Shown here: in pieces, positions 22,743-31,377 of the stretch
How positions within the stretch are numbered: the stretch's first letter is position 1
Layout of the letters: every line of letters begins with the position of its first letter
NCBI GenBank assembly: GCA_030600655.1
Contig: JAUVLP010000012.1
Span: 1 to 35,237, forward strand
DNA length: 35,237 bases
From: Candidatus Eiseniibacteriota bacterium
GTDB taxonomy: Bacteria; Joyebacterota; Joyebacteria; Joyebacterales; Joyebacteraceae
Direction of reading: 5' to 3'
The notes under the pieces: model-generated
The model's database searches: none
The model's input: only the letters and a program-made list of their open reading frames with translations
Told to the model about the DNA's origin: nothing
Made by a program: the position numbers and the translations under genes

Positions 22743-25010
22743 CTATTTCAGCAACACCATTTTCCGCACGGCCTCCCCCGCCTCGGTCGAAAGCCTGGCG
22801 AAGTACACACCGCCGGCGACCGTCTGACCATCGCTCTTCGTCCCGTCCCAGACAGTGAAGTGCTTGCCCGCCGTCCGGGTTCCGTCGATGAGCGTTGTAA
22901 CGTATCGCCCTGCCGGATCATAGACGTCGAGCGTGACGTGCCCGTCGGTATCGAGCATGTAGGACATGACGGTTGTCGGGTTGAAAGGATTGGGGTAGTT
23001 CTGCGACAGCGTCGCGCGAGCGATGTCACCGGGCCACTCGGGTACGTCGAGAATGTCGTCGCACTGGCGGAAACCGACCGAAAGATACTCGTCCCACGTC
23101 ACGAACAGCACATCGTCCCCGTGCACGAGAACGTTGCACGGATCTTCGGAGAGCGACACCTGTGACATGATGTGTCCGACGAGCTCCGGGTTCTCCGGAT
23201 CGCTCGCATCGATTACCCGCACGCCGTCCCGCTTGCTGCCCGTGTACACCCATTCCCCGGAGACGCACAGGGTCGGACTGTCGCACTCGAACCGGAGGAA
23301 GCTCTTGACCACGGGGTTCTCAGGATCGTAGAAATCCGTAATGACAAGACCGACCGGTCCGGTGAGATACACCATGTGCCCGGCCGCCTTGACGTTCTGG
23401 GAGTACGCATCCATCCCGACAATCTCGACAACGCTCAGCAGCGACGGAGCAGCAGGGTTATCACCGAGGTCGTACGCGCTCACCGAGAGGTACCCGTCGT
23501 CGCTCTTGACGGCGACGTACAGAATATCACCCGAGACCTCCACGGCATTCACATACTCGTAGGGGAAATCGTCGATCTCTCCCGCCCAGCTCGGCGAGGA
23601 CGGCGTCGAGAGATCCACGATCTGTACCTTCTTGTCCGCCGCCACGTAGGCGTACTGTCCGCGTGCAACCACATCAAGGTGTCCGTTGTCATCAGGAAGA
23701 CTGATCTCCGAGAGATACTCGATGTCATCGTCGGCGACGATCTCGAAGATGACAAGTCCATCGTACTCCGCCGTCACGAGCAGGTAGTCGCCCCAGAGCT
23801 CAATCGAGTAGAAGTCCACACCACCGTACCAGTCCTCATCAACGACCGAGCCATCCGTCAGGTCGACTACGATGACGCCGCCCTCGTAGTCGAGCACGTA
23901 CGCATAGTCACCGCGTGCGACAAGGTCGACCGCGCTGCTCGCGACATCGTACACGTTGTGTGTGGTGCGGAAATGGTGAGTTGGTTTCTTGATGATATTA
24001 AGCCCACCATCCCAGTCAGGCGACGATCCCTTCGTGGGAACGTAGCAGTAACCATCGAAGGCGATGACCCCACCACCCTTCGCATATCCCTGAAGGGTAA
24101 CCGTCCCGACGACCTGCATGTGCTCCTCATTGGGTGGATCGAGAACAACAGTGAGGCCGAAGTTGGTGATGTAAAGATGGTCGTCTATACACGAGATTCC
24201 GAGGGGTGTGTATGTGTAGAGCGGACCGAGACTCTCCATGTGCACCGGATTTCGCGGGTCGCTGATGTTGATCTTCTCTATCGACCCGTAGCCCCCGTAG
24301 GAACCCGAGAGACCGAGGTAGAGGATCGTGTCCGCGACGCACGTACTCAGCGCATTGGTGAGTGCGTCCATCGTTGCTACGATGCTTGGAGGCGTAGTCT
24401 CGAGATCGACGACGCAGAGTCCGGCGTCCCAGCACGCGACGTACGCATACCTATCCCCGGGATCGGCTGAGACCGCCATCGCATCCCCGGGCATACCAAT
24501 CGTGTACTGCAGCGTCGGTTTGTCCACGTCACGCTCGCAGGTGCTGAACCCGCCCTCCTTGCCCGCGACGAGGATGAGGTCATGTGTCATGGCGATGTCG
24601 TATGCGGGGACGTTCTCAACCACTTGCACGTACATGCTGTTCCAATCAAGAGCGTTGATGACGACGAGGCCGGAGTCGGCATCCGCGACCCAGTTGTAGT
24701 TGCCGTCCTTCACGACACTCGTAAAGCCGCCGTATGGGGAAACAGGCCCGTAGATCGTGGGATCCTCAGGATCAGCCAGGTCGAAAAGAAAGAGCCCCGC
24801 ATCTTCGTACACGACCGAGAGCAACGCGGATGTCCCGTCGACGTCATTCCTTGACGAGTAATCGAACACCGGCAGCTCGGCGCCGGGTTTCCAGCAGAGG
24901 TAGTCTTCGTAGTTGCGACAGTCCTGAGCCTGAACTCCTGCGGCCACCGTCATGATGCAGACCACAGCCAGAACGGTCGCGGTGAAGTGCATAGATCTCC
25001 CGAGTCCCAT
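22743..25010 (-). CDS. Secreted LVIVD-repeat beta-propeller protein with C-terminal FlgD/T9SS-type domain
   Basis: 755-residue exported protein. The start is the ATG at 25010 with GGGAGGAG upstream; the open frame runs on to 25325 but those codons are antisense to a gene fragment. The signal peptide is MHFTATVLAVVCIMTVAAGVQAQ, preceded by MGLGRS. Repeats of about 40-50 residues with the LVIVD pattern run through most of the length (GLVVINALD, AGLCVVDLE, GGVIVVDLTDG, DGLVIFEIV, KKVQIVDLS, VGLVITDFYD, DGVRVIDASDPENPELVGH). These are predicted to form one or two propellers. The end is YPNPFNPTTVMSYML, LDVYDPAGRYVTTL, GGVYFARLST, RKMVLLK, a textbook sorting domain. Function is not evident; surface binding is plausible. 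Confidence 0.85.
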   Translation of the reverse strand: MGLGRSMHFTATVLAVVCIMTVAAGVQAQDCRNYEDYLCWKPGAELPVFDYSSRNDVDGTSALLSVVYEDAGLFLFDLADPEDPTIYGPVSPYGGFTSVVKDGNYNWVADADSGLVVINALDWNSMYVQVVENVPAYDIAMTHDLILVAGKEGGFSTCERDVDKPTLQYTIGMPGDAMAVSADPGDRYAYVACWDAGLCVVDLETTPPSIVATMDALTNALSTCVADTILYLGLSGSYGGYGSIEKINISDPRNPVHMESLGPLYTYTPLGISCIDDHLYITNFGLTVVLDPPNEEHMQVVGTVTLQGYAKGGGVIAFDGYCYVPTKGSSPDWDGGLNIIKKPTHHFRTTHNVYDVASSAVDLVARGDYAYVLDYEGGVIVVDLTDGSVVDEDWYGGVDFYSIELWGDYLLVTAEYDGLVIFEIVADDDIEYLSEISLPDDNGHLDVVARGQYAYVAADKKVQIVDLSTPSSPSWAGEIDDFPYEYVNAVEVSGDILYVAVKSDDGYLSVSAYDLGDNPAAPSLLSVVEIVGMDAYSQNVKAAGHMVYLTGPVGLVITDFYDPENPVVKSFLRFECDSPTLCVSGEWVYTGSKRDGVRVIDASDPENPELVGHIMSQVSLSEDPCNVLVHGDDVLFVTWDEYLSVGFRQCDDILDVPEWPGDIARATLSQNYPNPFNPTTVMSYMLDTDGHVTLDVYDPAGRYVTTLIDGTRTAGKHFTVWDGTKSDGQTVAGGVYFARLSTEAGEAVRKMVLLK

Positions 25011-25069
25011 GTGCGTCTCCTCCCAGCGATGCTGGACCATGTACCGTATGAAGCATATTCTTCTAGTCC

Positions 25070-25098
25070 ACAATACCACAGATATCACCAGTTGGCAA
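25070..25098 (-). promoter_or_regulatory. Predicted promoter of the LVIVD-repeat protein gene
   Basis: On the minus strand TTGCCA (five of six), 17 bp, TATTGT (four of six). It lies 60 bp upstream of the ATG at 25010. Confidence 0.5.
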
Positions 25099-25262
25099 CA
25101 TCTACATCGCTGAGTGCGGAGCTGGCCTTCGGGATTGAGACCCCGAAGGACCATCTTCCCCTCACGATCCTGCTCGACGAGTCCGATGGCACGCTCGTCT
25201 GGCTCAGAGGCATGCGTGGCGACATGGGCGCGCACCTGCAGAGGGTGCTCGAACAGCGGTGA
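25095..25262 (+). pseudogene. Fragment of a degraded plus-strand gene
   Basis: The plus-strand frame ending at 25262 encodes about 55 residues that read like real protein: LSAELAFGIETPKDH, LPLTILLDESDGTLVWLRG, MGAHLQRVLEQR, ending in TGA. The strand, hydrophobic pattern and codon bias are protein-like, and the minus strand carries a long stop-free shadow frame, as opposite real genes. The ILLDESDGTLVWLRG piece resembles the C-terminal strand of redoxin/TlpA-type folds, but that is a weak guess. There is no start signal and the upstream part is replaced by the LVIVD gene promoter, so a remnant is likely. Confidence 0.3.
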
Positions 25263-25264
25263 GG

Positions 25265-26434
25265 TCAGCCGAAGTACTGCTCCATTCTGTCGAAGGCCTT
25301 GTTGATCTCCTCCTCGGTCACACAAAAGGAAAGCCGGAGGTGGCCCTCTCCTGTCGGCCCGAACGCTGCTCCAGGTGTCGTTGAAACCCGGGCCTCGCGC
25401 AGGAGCTTCTTGCAGAACGCCGCCGAATCCCGTCCTTCATCCAGAAGGATTCTGGGGAACATTAGATAGGAACCGGCGGGCTTCGTGTACTGGAACACAT
25501 TGGGAAGCTGATCCAGCCGCTCGCACATCAGGTCCCGAGCTGACCGATAGTGCTCCCTGAAACCGGCAACGCAATCCTGCGGACCCTTGAGGGCGGCGAG
25601 GGCGGCGTACTGGGACACCACAGGAGCACAGATGGCGAAGGGAATGTGCGCCTTCGTAATCTGCGGGATCAGTTCATCATCCGCGTGAAGGTAGCCGATC
25701 CTCCACCCGGTCATTGCGTAGGTTTTGGTGAACGTGTAGCAGCTGACGACGCGCCCCCGCATCTCCGGAATCGCCCCGATGCTGAAGTGTTCGTGTCCAT
25801 CGAACGTGAAATACTCGTACGCCTCGTCCGTGATGACCGCGAGATTGTGCTCGATCGCCACCCCTGCCAGCTCTCGAAGCTGCTCCTCGGAGAACACGGT
25901 TCCGGTCGGATTGCTCGGTGAACAGTAGAGGATCGCACGAGTCTTCGGGGTAATCGCAGCTCGAATGGCATTGATATCCAGAACGAACCCGCCCTCTTCG
26001 ATCATGGGGGCGAAAACGGGTTTCCCTGACGCTATGACGACCTGACGGGCATGCGTAGAATACGTCGGGGAAGGCAGGATGACCTCGTCGCCGGGGTCAA
26101 TCAGAGCCATCACTGCAGCCGCCAGCCCCTCGATGGCGCCTACCGTGACAAGTATCTGAGAGGGCTCGGCATCGATCGCGTTGTCCCTCTTGAGTTTGCT
26201 GCAGATCTCCTGCCTGAGTTCGGGAAGCCCGGCGTTGCCCGAGTAGCCGCTACAGAGGCCTGCGCGGATGGCTTCTATCGCCCCTGCGTCGATGTGTTCC
26301 GGTGTGCCGGAGGTCGGCTTCGCCCAGGACAGAAACGCAGCATCCTCAACCTCTCTGGACAACCTCGTCATCTCATGGATCGCCGACTTTCCTATCTCCG
26401 ACACCCTCTTCGACACTCTCAAACGCGCACCCAT
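25265..26434 (-). CDS. Class I/II PLP-dependent aminotransferase (aspartate-aminotransferase fold)
   Basis: 389 residues from the ATG at 26434, which has ACGGAGG upstream; the frame extends to 26461. Fold-type I motifs: GYSGNAGLPELR (63-74), SPSNPTGTVF (172-181, Asn175), TDEAYEYF (202-209, Asp203 to the PLP nitrogen), the Schiff-base Lys237 in TFTKTYAMTGWRIGYL with the phosphate Arg245, and the carboxylate Arg in GHLRLSFC near the end. It is typical of the broad Asp/aromatic/Ala aminotransferase subgroup; amino-donor specificity cannot be read. It follows the cupin gene after 113 bp that hold a terminator-like hairpin, so it may be only partly co-transcribed with the transporter operon. Confidence 0.87.
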   Translation of the reverse strand: MGARLRVSKRVSEIGKSAIHEMTRLSREVEDAAFLSWAKPTSGTPEHIDAGAIEAIRAGLCSGYSGNAGLPELRQEICSKLKRDNAIDAEPSQILVTVGAIEGLAAAVMALIDPGDEVILPSPTYSTHARQVVIASGKPVFAPMIEEGGFVLDINAIRAAITPKTRAILYCSPSNPTGTVFSEEQLRELAGVAIEHNLAVITDEAYEYFTFDGHEHFSIGAIPEMRGRVVSCYTFTKTYAMTGWRIGYLHADDELIPQITKAHIPFAICAPVVSQYAALAALKGPQDCVAGFREHYRSARDLMCERLDQLPNVFQYTKPAGSYLMFPRILLDEGRDSAAFCKKLLREARVSTTPGAAFGPTGEGHLRLSFCVTEEEINKAFDRMEQYFG

Positions 26435-26499
26435 GCCAACGCCTCCGTTTCGCTCAGACACACATATCAGAAACTGCTCACGACTACGGCATCAAGCAA

Positions 26500-26530
26500 C
26501 AAGACCCCCCTCACGTCAAGGGCGGTCTTG
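26500..26530 (-). terminator. Hairpin between the cupin and aminotransferase genes
   Basis: CAAGACC-CCC pairs with GGG-GGTCTTG (ten pairs, one mismatch, 9-nt loop). It lies 18 bp after the cupin stop on the minus strand and probably ends or attenuates the transporter operon. Confidence 0.5.
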
Positions 26531-26547
26531 AGGAGCGACGCGCGCTA

Positions 26548-26892
26548 CTACAGCACCTTTGTCGGCCCGGTTGGACGCGGCACCTTCACCACCAGAAACC
26601 TGAGGATCTCACTGCTCTCGTTGTACCAGCAGTGCGGGATCTTCGCCGGACTGTCGACCAGCGTATCTGGGCCGACCTCCAGCTTCTCTTCCCCTACCTC
26701 AACGATTCCCGTCCCCTCAATGACGTAGAACACCACGTCAACCGGGGTGATGTGCCGTTTGAGCGCCTCACCAGGATGGAGCGTGATGTGAGAAACAAGC
26801 GCATGCTCACTCTGGTAAAGAGCCCTTGCATCAACACCGTGCGGATTCTCGCGGGACTCGGCATCTTTAACCTTGATGGTTTTCACGTTCAC
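26548..26892 (-). CDS. Small single-domain cupin
   Basis: 114-residue RmlC-like cupin, cytoplasmic (no signal peptide). Motif 1 is HITLHPGEALKRHITPVDVVFYVIEGTG (about 35-62), with His46 and the E of EGTG; classic G(X)5HXH(X)3,4E(X)6G is degenerate. Motif 2 is DTLVDSPAKIPHCWYN (about 75-90), with the metal-ligand His87. The start is taken as GTG 26892; a second GTG at 26886 is better spaced from AGGGGAA. It starts 15 bp after the outer-membrane barrel gene and is probably the last gene of the tetR-transporter operon. Small cupins act as sensors, isomerases or dioxygenases; nothing here chooses between these. Confidence 0.8.
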   Translation of the reverse strand: MNVKTIKVKDAESRENPHGVDARALYQSEHALVSHITLHPGEALKRHITPVDVVFYVIEGTGIVEVGEEKLEVGPDTLVDSPAKIPHCWYNESSEILRFLVVKVPRPTGPTKVL

Positions 26893-26906
26893 TTCCCCTT
26901 TCGATC

Positions 26907-28157
26907 TCAGAAGCTGTATTTCAGCTTCGCGTATACCGAATTGTTAGCATCGTACGCCCCGAACATCCCCTCTTCGCCCACGAAGAAATCTGCTCCAACC
27001 AGAACCTCGAACCCGTCGGCCATGTCGTAGCTGACCTTCGGCCGCAGAAGCGCATCACTGTCGCTCAGGCCCACGTACGAGAAGATCTCCAGATGCAGCG
27101 TCTCGTTCAGAAAGCTGTCTCTTGCGAGTAAAGTCATCACGTCCGATCGCTCCTCGGATGCCAGCGAATCATCATGCTCCAGGATCACTTCCTGGATGAA
27201 TTGGACGCTCATGCTGACACCGAGAAGGGTCCAGTCGACGCCGAGAAGGTAGTGAACGTAGTCGCGCTCGAGCACCCCGTCTCCGATCAACGGGCTCTCG
27301 GTGGCAAACCGCTTCCCCCAATAGTAGGCGCCCTCTCCACGCACAATGGTTCCTCCGACGGCCGTGCTGAAACTCCCACCCGCAATCGTCAGGCGGTGGT
27401 GCTCAGGTGCGATAGCAATTGAGACTATCTCGTGGGTATCCGGATCCTGCTCCACGGACAGGTGCATCGCGGGCTCGTCGTCCCAGGCATACCCAGCCAT
27501 CATCTCCAGATCGAACGAGGATGACAGCAGAGAGTACTTAGCAAACACCTCACTGTTCTCGATGGATGCTTCTACACCCCCCGATGACATGTCGAAGCTG
27601 GGCTGTACCGGAAACTGCAGGGACGTTGCCCAGATAGATCCTTCATCTGGGGGAAGCGTCGGCGCGAACGCAGGGATCCAGACTACTTCCAGCGTTCCAT
27701 CGCCCCTGTAGTAGTCAAGCTTCACTGCATCAACCCCGATTCGTATCTCCTCGAAATCCGGCAGGAGAAAGCGACGCAGGTCCTTCGGTGACACAACATC
27801 GGTGATGAATACACCGTCGCCCTTGCCCCAGATGACCTGCTGCCTGCCGACACGGAGGTCGACGCTGTCCCAGTAGATGTCCAGATACGCCTGACGCAGG
27901 CCTATCTCGAGCTCCTCGCCTAGGCGCTGGTAGACGTATGGATCTGCGCGGAATGCGATATTGCCACGCGATTGATCCAGAGTCAGGTCGAGTGTGTTCT
28001 CAATGATCGAGTAATCGCCGCCGTCGACCATGACTGACGTGTGTTGCCGAACGTAGCCGCTCACACGTATCGATTCCGACGCGGCGGCGGGGACCGCGGA
28101 AACGGTCGCGCCGAGGACCGTGACGGCCACCGTCAGGCGGACCAGGAGATTCCTCAT
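26907..28157 (-). CDS. Outer-membrane beta-barrel protein of the RND/LolA-like transport operon
   Basis: 416 residues with a signal peptide (MRNLLVRLTVAVTVLGATVSAVPAAASE) followed by alternating amphipathic strands rich in aromatic residues and ending in Phe (VYAKLKYSF), the outer-membrane insertion signal. The start IRVSGYVRQHTSV and the segments LRQAYLDIYWDSVDLRVGRQQVIWGKGDGVFITDVVSPKDLR resemble DUF1302-type porin-like proteins, which occur beside RND/MmpL transporters. It begins 1 bp after the stop of the LolA-like gene, so the two are co-translated. It is likely the outer-membrane component or acceptor of the cargo moved by the operon; this is inference from context. Confidence 0.82.
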   Translation of the reverse strand: MRNLLVRLTVAVTVLGATVSAVPAAASESIRVSGYVRQHTSVMVDGGDYSIIENTLDLTLDQSRGNIAFRADPYVYQRLGEELEIGLRQAYLDIYWDSVDLRVGRQQVIWGKGDGVFITDVVSPKDLRRFLLPDFEEIRIGVDAVKLDYYRGDGTLEVVWIPAFAPTLPPDEGSIWATSLQFPVQPSFDMSSGGVEASIENSEVFAKYSLLSSSFDLEMMAGYAWDDEPAMHLSVEQDPDTHEIVSIAIAPEHHRLTIAGGSFSTAVGGTIVRGEGAYYWGKRFATESPLIGDGVLERDYVHYLLGVDWTLLGVSMSVQFIQEVILEHDDSLASEERSDVMTLLARDSFLNETLHLEIFSYVGLSDSDALLRPKVSYDMADGFEVLVGADFFVGEEGMFGAYDANNSVYAKLKYSF

Positions 28158-28158
28158 T

Positions 28159-28965
28159 CTAGAGTCCCCTCGTCATCATTCTTTCGGTGAACTTGTTCTC
28201 CGGAATACCCGTGTCAAGTTGGATGTCGTCCAGAGCCATGATCGTCGTGTGGTCCCTCTGCACATGATGCATCGTCGAGTGCATCACTACCCAGTAGCCA
28301 TCGATCTCCCCGTATTCGTCCACGGTCAGCGTCTTCAGAAGCTCGTCATCCTCGTCGTAGAAATCCTTCTTCACGACGACCCACTTGTCCTCAACGATCC
28401 AGCTGATCGTCCTACCGTAGATATACTCCTCCTCGACAGGAACGCTCTCAACCACGTAGCAAGGCTCATCATTCACGTTCTCACGACTGAGCACCGTGTG
28501 CGTGTCGCTGCTCGGATGGCGGTCGCCAAGGTCGTCGTATGTGAAATCGGATCCCATGAAGTAGTCGCCCTTACTGTCACTGGAGATCCTCTTGACCTTC
28601 TTGAGCGCAGGCAGGAAGATCCACTGATCATCATCCTTGCCGACGGTCGTGTAGCTCCAGTTCATGAACGATGTGTTCCTGATGTCCGCCGGGGACTCGA
28701 AGAACATCACACTCTTTTCGACGTCGCCGAAGTCCTTCATGAACTGGCGGATCTCACGCACGCGCGTGTCTCCACGTGAGTTCATGAGCGTCATCGTGAG
28801 TTTGGACTGCATGTCCTCACCATCAGGTCTGTTGTAGGCGTTCTCGATCAGCTCGAGCCCGCTCGGCTCTTCAGCAACCACGTCGAGTCCGCTCGGCTCC
28901 TCAGCCAGCACCGAGCCGGCAGCCATGACCAAGACCAACACTGCAAGTGCGAATGTCTTCTTCAT
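28159..28965 (-). CDS. Periplasmic LolA-like (outer-membrane lipoprotein-sorting) protein
   Basis: 268 residues from ATG 28965 (MKKTFALAVLVLVMAAGSVLAEE...), a clear signal peptide; the GGGAGG ribosome-binding site is about 10 bases upstream. The mature part matches the LolA/LolB-like fold family usually annotated 'outer membrane lipoprotein-sorting protein' paired with RND exporters: NAYNRPDGEDMQSKLTMTL, EIRQFMKDFGDVEKSVMFF, WIFLPALKKVKRISSDSKGDYFMGSDFTYDDLG. The last is the family's most conserved stretch. It is expected to carry a hydrophobic ligand across the periplasm. A ten-residue tandem duplication (AEEPSGLDVV/AEEPSGLELI) follows the signal peptide. It lies 67 bp after the RND gene. 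Confidence 0.88.
   Translation of the reverse strand: MKKTFALAVLVLVMAAGSVLAEEPSGLDVVAEEPSGLELIENAYNRPDGEDMQSKLTMTLMNSRGDTRVREIRQFMKDFGDVEKSVMFFESPADIRNTSFMNWSYTTVGKDDDQWIFLPALKKVKRISSDSKGDYFMGSDFTYDDLGDRHPSSDTHTVLSRENVNDEPCYVVESVPVEEEYIYGRTISWIVEDKWVVVKKDFYDEDDELLKTLTVDEYGEIDGYWVVMHSTMHHVQRDHTTIMALDDIQLDTGIPENKFTERMMTRGL
28846..28905 (-). repeat. 30-bp tandem duplication in the LolA-like gene
   Basis: Two 30-bp units encode AEEPSGLDVV and AEEPSGLELI directly after the signal peptide. The units differ at several bases, so the duplication is not brand-new. Confidence 0.7.
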
Positions 28966-29032
28966 TTCGGTCATCCCTCCCTTACGGACACTCTCACAGC
29001 TACCTGGCGTGAGGGCTCGCATGCCTCCATCT

Positions 29033-31312
29033 CTATTTCTTGAAGTACATCTTTGTCTGAACCATGACAACGACCATGATCGTAACCGTACCCAGAAGAC
29101 TGATAAACATGTTTCCCGACACCAGCGCCCCAAGTGCCCTGTTCGGCGGAAACGCCGAGAATAGCAGGACCAGGAAGCCGGCGATCACTACGATCGCATT
29201 GAACATGATCGCCCTGCCCGAATGGTGCATGGCGTCCGCGATAGTGGCAACTACGTCTCCCGTCCTTTTCGCAGCAACCCTGAAGCGCTCCATGAAGTGA
29301 ACGGCGTAATCGATCCCCACCCCCACCGCAATGCTCGAGATGAGCGCCGTGGTTGTGCTGAGCGGTATGTTCAGGAGTCCCATGACGCCGAAGCTCACGA
29401 TGGCCGTGATAGTGATCGGGATAACTCCTATGAGCCCCGCTGAGATCCGCTTGAACATCAGGGACAGGAGAATGACTATGATGCCCAGCGAAAGGATGAG
29501 GCTCTGCACCTGGCCCTTCAGGATCAGATCCGAGAAGATGAGGCTCTTGTAACCGGAGCCCGCGTAGTTGACATTGACACCGAGCTCCTCGAAGAGCGGC
29601 TTGAACTCCTCTACCACACCGATTGCGCGGTTGATGGTCTTCGAATCGTCACCCTTGAGCTGCAGAGTGACGTTCGACCTGGCATAGACGTAATCGACGG
29701 TCCTCCACAGCATATCGGGGTCTCCCGACATCTCATAGAGAAGGAGGTACTGCGCCACGAGCTCCGCAGACTCCGGGATCGCATCGAATGCTGGGTCGTC
29801 CGCATGCATCACCATGTTGATGCGCCTGAGATAGTCCGCAAGACCGAACGAATCGCCGACCTCGTCCAGCATTTCACTCTGCGTCTGCATCTCGTCCATC
29901 AGGCGGAGCACATCCGGTCTCTTCATCGCATCATTATCGGCGCTGTCGAGAATGACGTTCAGCGTCGATGTGCCTCCGAATCGTTCATTGATGAACGCGT
30001 CCGTTAGAACGATGTCGCTGTCGCGCTCGAACTTCTCGAGGAAGCTGGAGTTGATCCAGATCTTCGTGGCACCCATGGCGGATACGACCACGACGATAAC
30101 GGCTATCACGACGACCAGTCGTTTGTGCTTCAAGACGCCCTTGCCGAAAGCCACCGCGATGTCGCCCGCTCCCTTCTTCTCTGGCTTCACCTTCCTTGCT
30201 CCGGGCAGACCGAATGCCACAACACCCGCCGGGATTAGAACGAGAGAAAGGACCATTGCCGCCATCACGCCGAATGCCGTGAAAACGCCAAAGTACTTGA
30301 TCGGGTAGACGTCCGACGTCAGAAGCGAGATGAATCCCACCGCCGTTGTAACGGATGTCATGACGACGGGCTTCCACATACCGCGTATCATCTCAGAAGC
30401 GCCGTCTCGAGCGCTGACGCCGGGGGTCGCACGTTGGTAGAGCCCGAGATGCCCGTATATGTGAATCCCGTCGGCGACTCCTATGGCGATGAGCATCACC
30501 GGGATCATGGTTGAGACAGCGTAGATGGGGATGCCCAGCCACGCCATCAGGCCGAATGTCCAGAGCGTGCTCAGAACCACGACGAGCAGGGTGAAGAACG
30601 TGCTCTTGGGACTGCGCAGAACCAGCGCCAGAACGACCGTGATGATAAGAAGCACAATGGGGACCATGCGCTTCATGTCCTTGGGGGCCAGGTAGGCCAT
30701 CGTACCCTCGACGATGGGTCTGCCCGCAACGTAGAGCTTTTCCGGCCCCTCGTAGGCGGCCGTGAGATCCAGTATCTCGTGATAGAACTCCTGGGAGAAC
30801 GCGTCGTCACCGAGTTCGGCGATGATCAGCGTAACCGTCTCGTCCTCCGACACGAGCCTCCCCCGGACCATGTCATTCGCCCTCACACCTCTGCGGAGCG
30901 CGTCGAGTTCGAATTCGGTCTCCGGTACCTTCGAGTAGAACGCCCGCACATCCAGCCCATCTTCGGAACCGGTGATGTTGTCGGCGGTGTAGAGCGACGT
31001 GACATCACTTCTGTCTATCAGGTCGTGCTTCCCAAGCTCCTTAGTGAGACCCTTGACCTTCGACAGAGTGCCGTGGTTGTAGATGCCGTCCGTGTGCTCG
31101 ATGGCAATGATGATACCGTCATCGATGTCGAACCACTCCTCTGCCTCATCGCTATAGATGAACGCCGGATGGTCCTTCGGCATGTACTCGTCCAGATCGG
31201 TTTCCATCCGCGTGTTGCCGGCCACGGCGGCCAGAAACGCCGCTGAGACAGCAAAGACGACCACGAACACGAGCCATGGACGGCTTGTAAGGGCAGTCAG
31301 AAATCTGTGCAT
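29033..31312 (-). CDS. RND-superfamily exporter, MmpL/HpnN-like
   Basis: 759-residue inner-membrane transporter. The start is ATG 31312 (MHRFLTALTSRPWLVFVVV...), with AAAGGGG upstream; the frame extends to 31351. Two halves each have one helix, a large periplasmic loop and five helices: TM1 at about 10-30, loop with METDLDEYMPKDHP, TM2-6 at about 213-370 (including IPVMLIAIGVADGIHIYGH), TM7 near 405-425 and TM8-12 from about 610. The repeated GVGIDYAVHFMERF (second half) corresponds to GVADGIHIYGH (first half), the proton-relay helix. Such proteins export lipids or hydrophobic small molecules. With the adjoining LolA-like carrier and barrel it forms a plausible inner-to-outer-membrane path. 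Confidence 0.9.
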   Translation of the reverse strand: MHRFLTALTSRPWLVFVVVFAVSAAFLAAVAGNTRMETDLDEYMPKDHPAFIYSDEAEEWFDIDDGIIIAIEHTDGIYNHGTLSKVKGLTKELGKHDLIDRSDVTSLYTADNITGSEDGLDVRAFYSKVPETEFELDALRRGVRANDMVRGRLVSEDETVTLIIAELGDDAFSQEFYHEILDLTAAYEGPEKLYVAGRPIVEGTMAYLAPKDMKRMVPIVLLIITVVLALVLRSPKSTFFTLLVVVLSTLWTFGLMAWLGIPIYAVSTMIPVMLIAIGVADGIHIYGHLGLYQRATPGVSARDGASEMIRGMWKPVVMTSVTTAVGFISLLTSDVYPIKYFGVFTAFGVMAAMVLSLVLIPAGVVAFGLPGARKVKPEKKGAGDIAVAFGKGVLKHKRLVVVIAVIVVVVSAMGATKIWINSSFLEKFERDSDIVLTDAFINERFGGTSTLNVILDSADNDAMKRPDVLRLMDEMQTQSEMLDEVGDSFGLADYLRRINMVMHADDPAFDAIPESAELVAQYLLLYEMSGDPDMLWRTVDYVYARSNVTLQLKGDDSKTINRAIGVVEEFKPLFEELGVNVNYAGSGYKSLIFSDLILKGQVQSLILSLGIIVILLSLMFKRISAGLIGVIPITITAIVSFGVMGLLNIPLSTTTALISSIAVGVGIDYAVHFMERFRVAAKRTGDVVATIADAMHHSGRAIMFNAIVVIAGFLVLLFSAFPPNRALGALVSGNMFISLLGTVTIMVVVMVQTKMYFKK

Positions 31313-31377
31313 CGTTACCCCTTTGTGAAACACGCTTTGCACAAGAAACAAGAGAAAGACCGGTGCATGGTATGTAC

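Noticed and set aside
25011-25325. N-terminal extension of the LVIVD-repeat protein by 105 codons
   Set aside because: The ATG at 25010 has GGGAGGAG and starts a signal peptide; the extension would bury the signal peptide and is antisense to a probable gene fragment.
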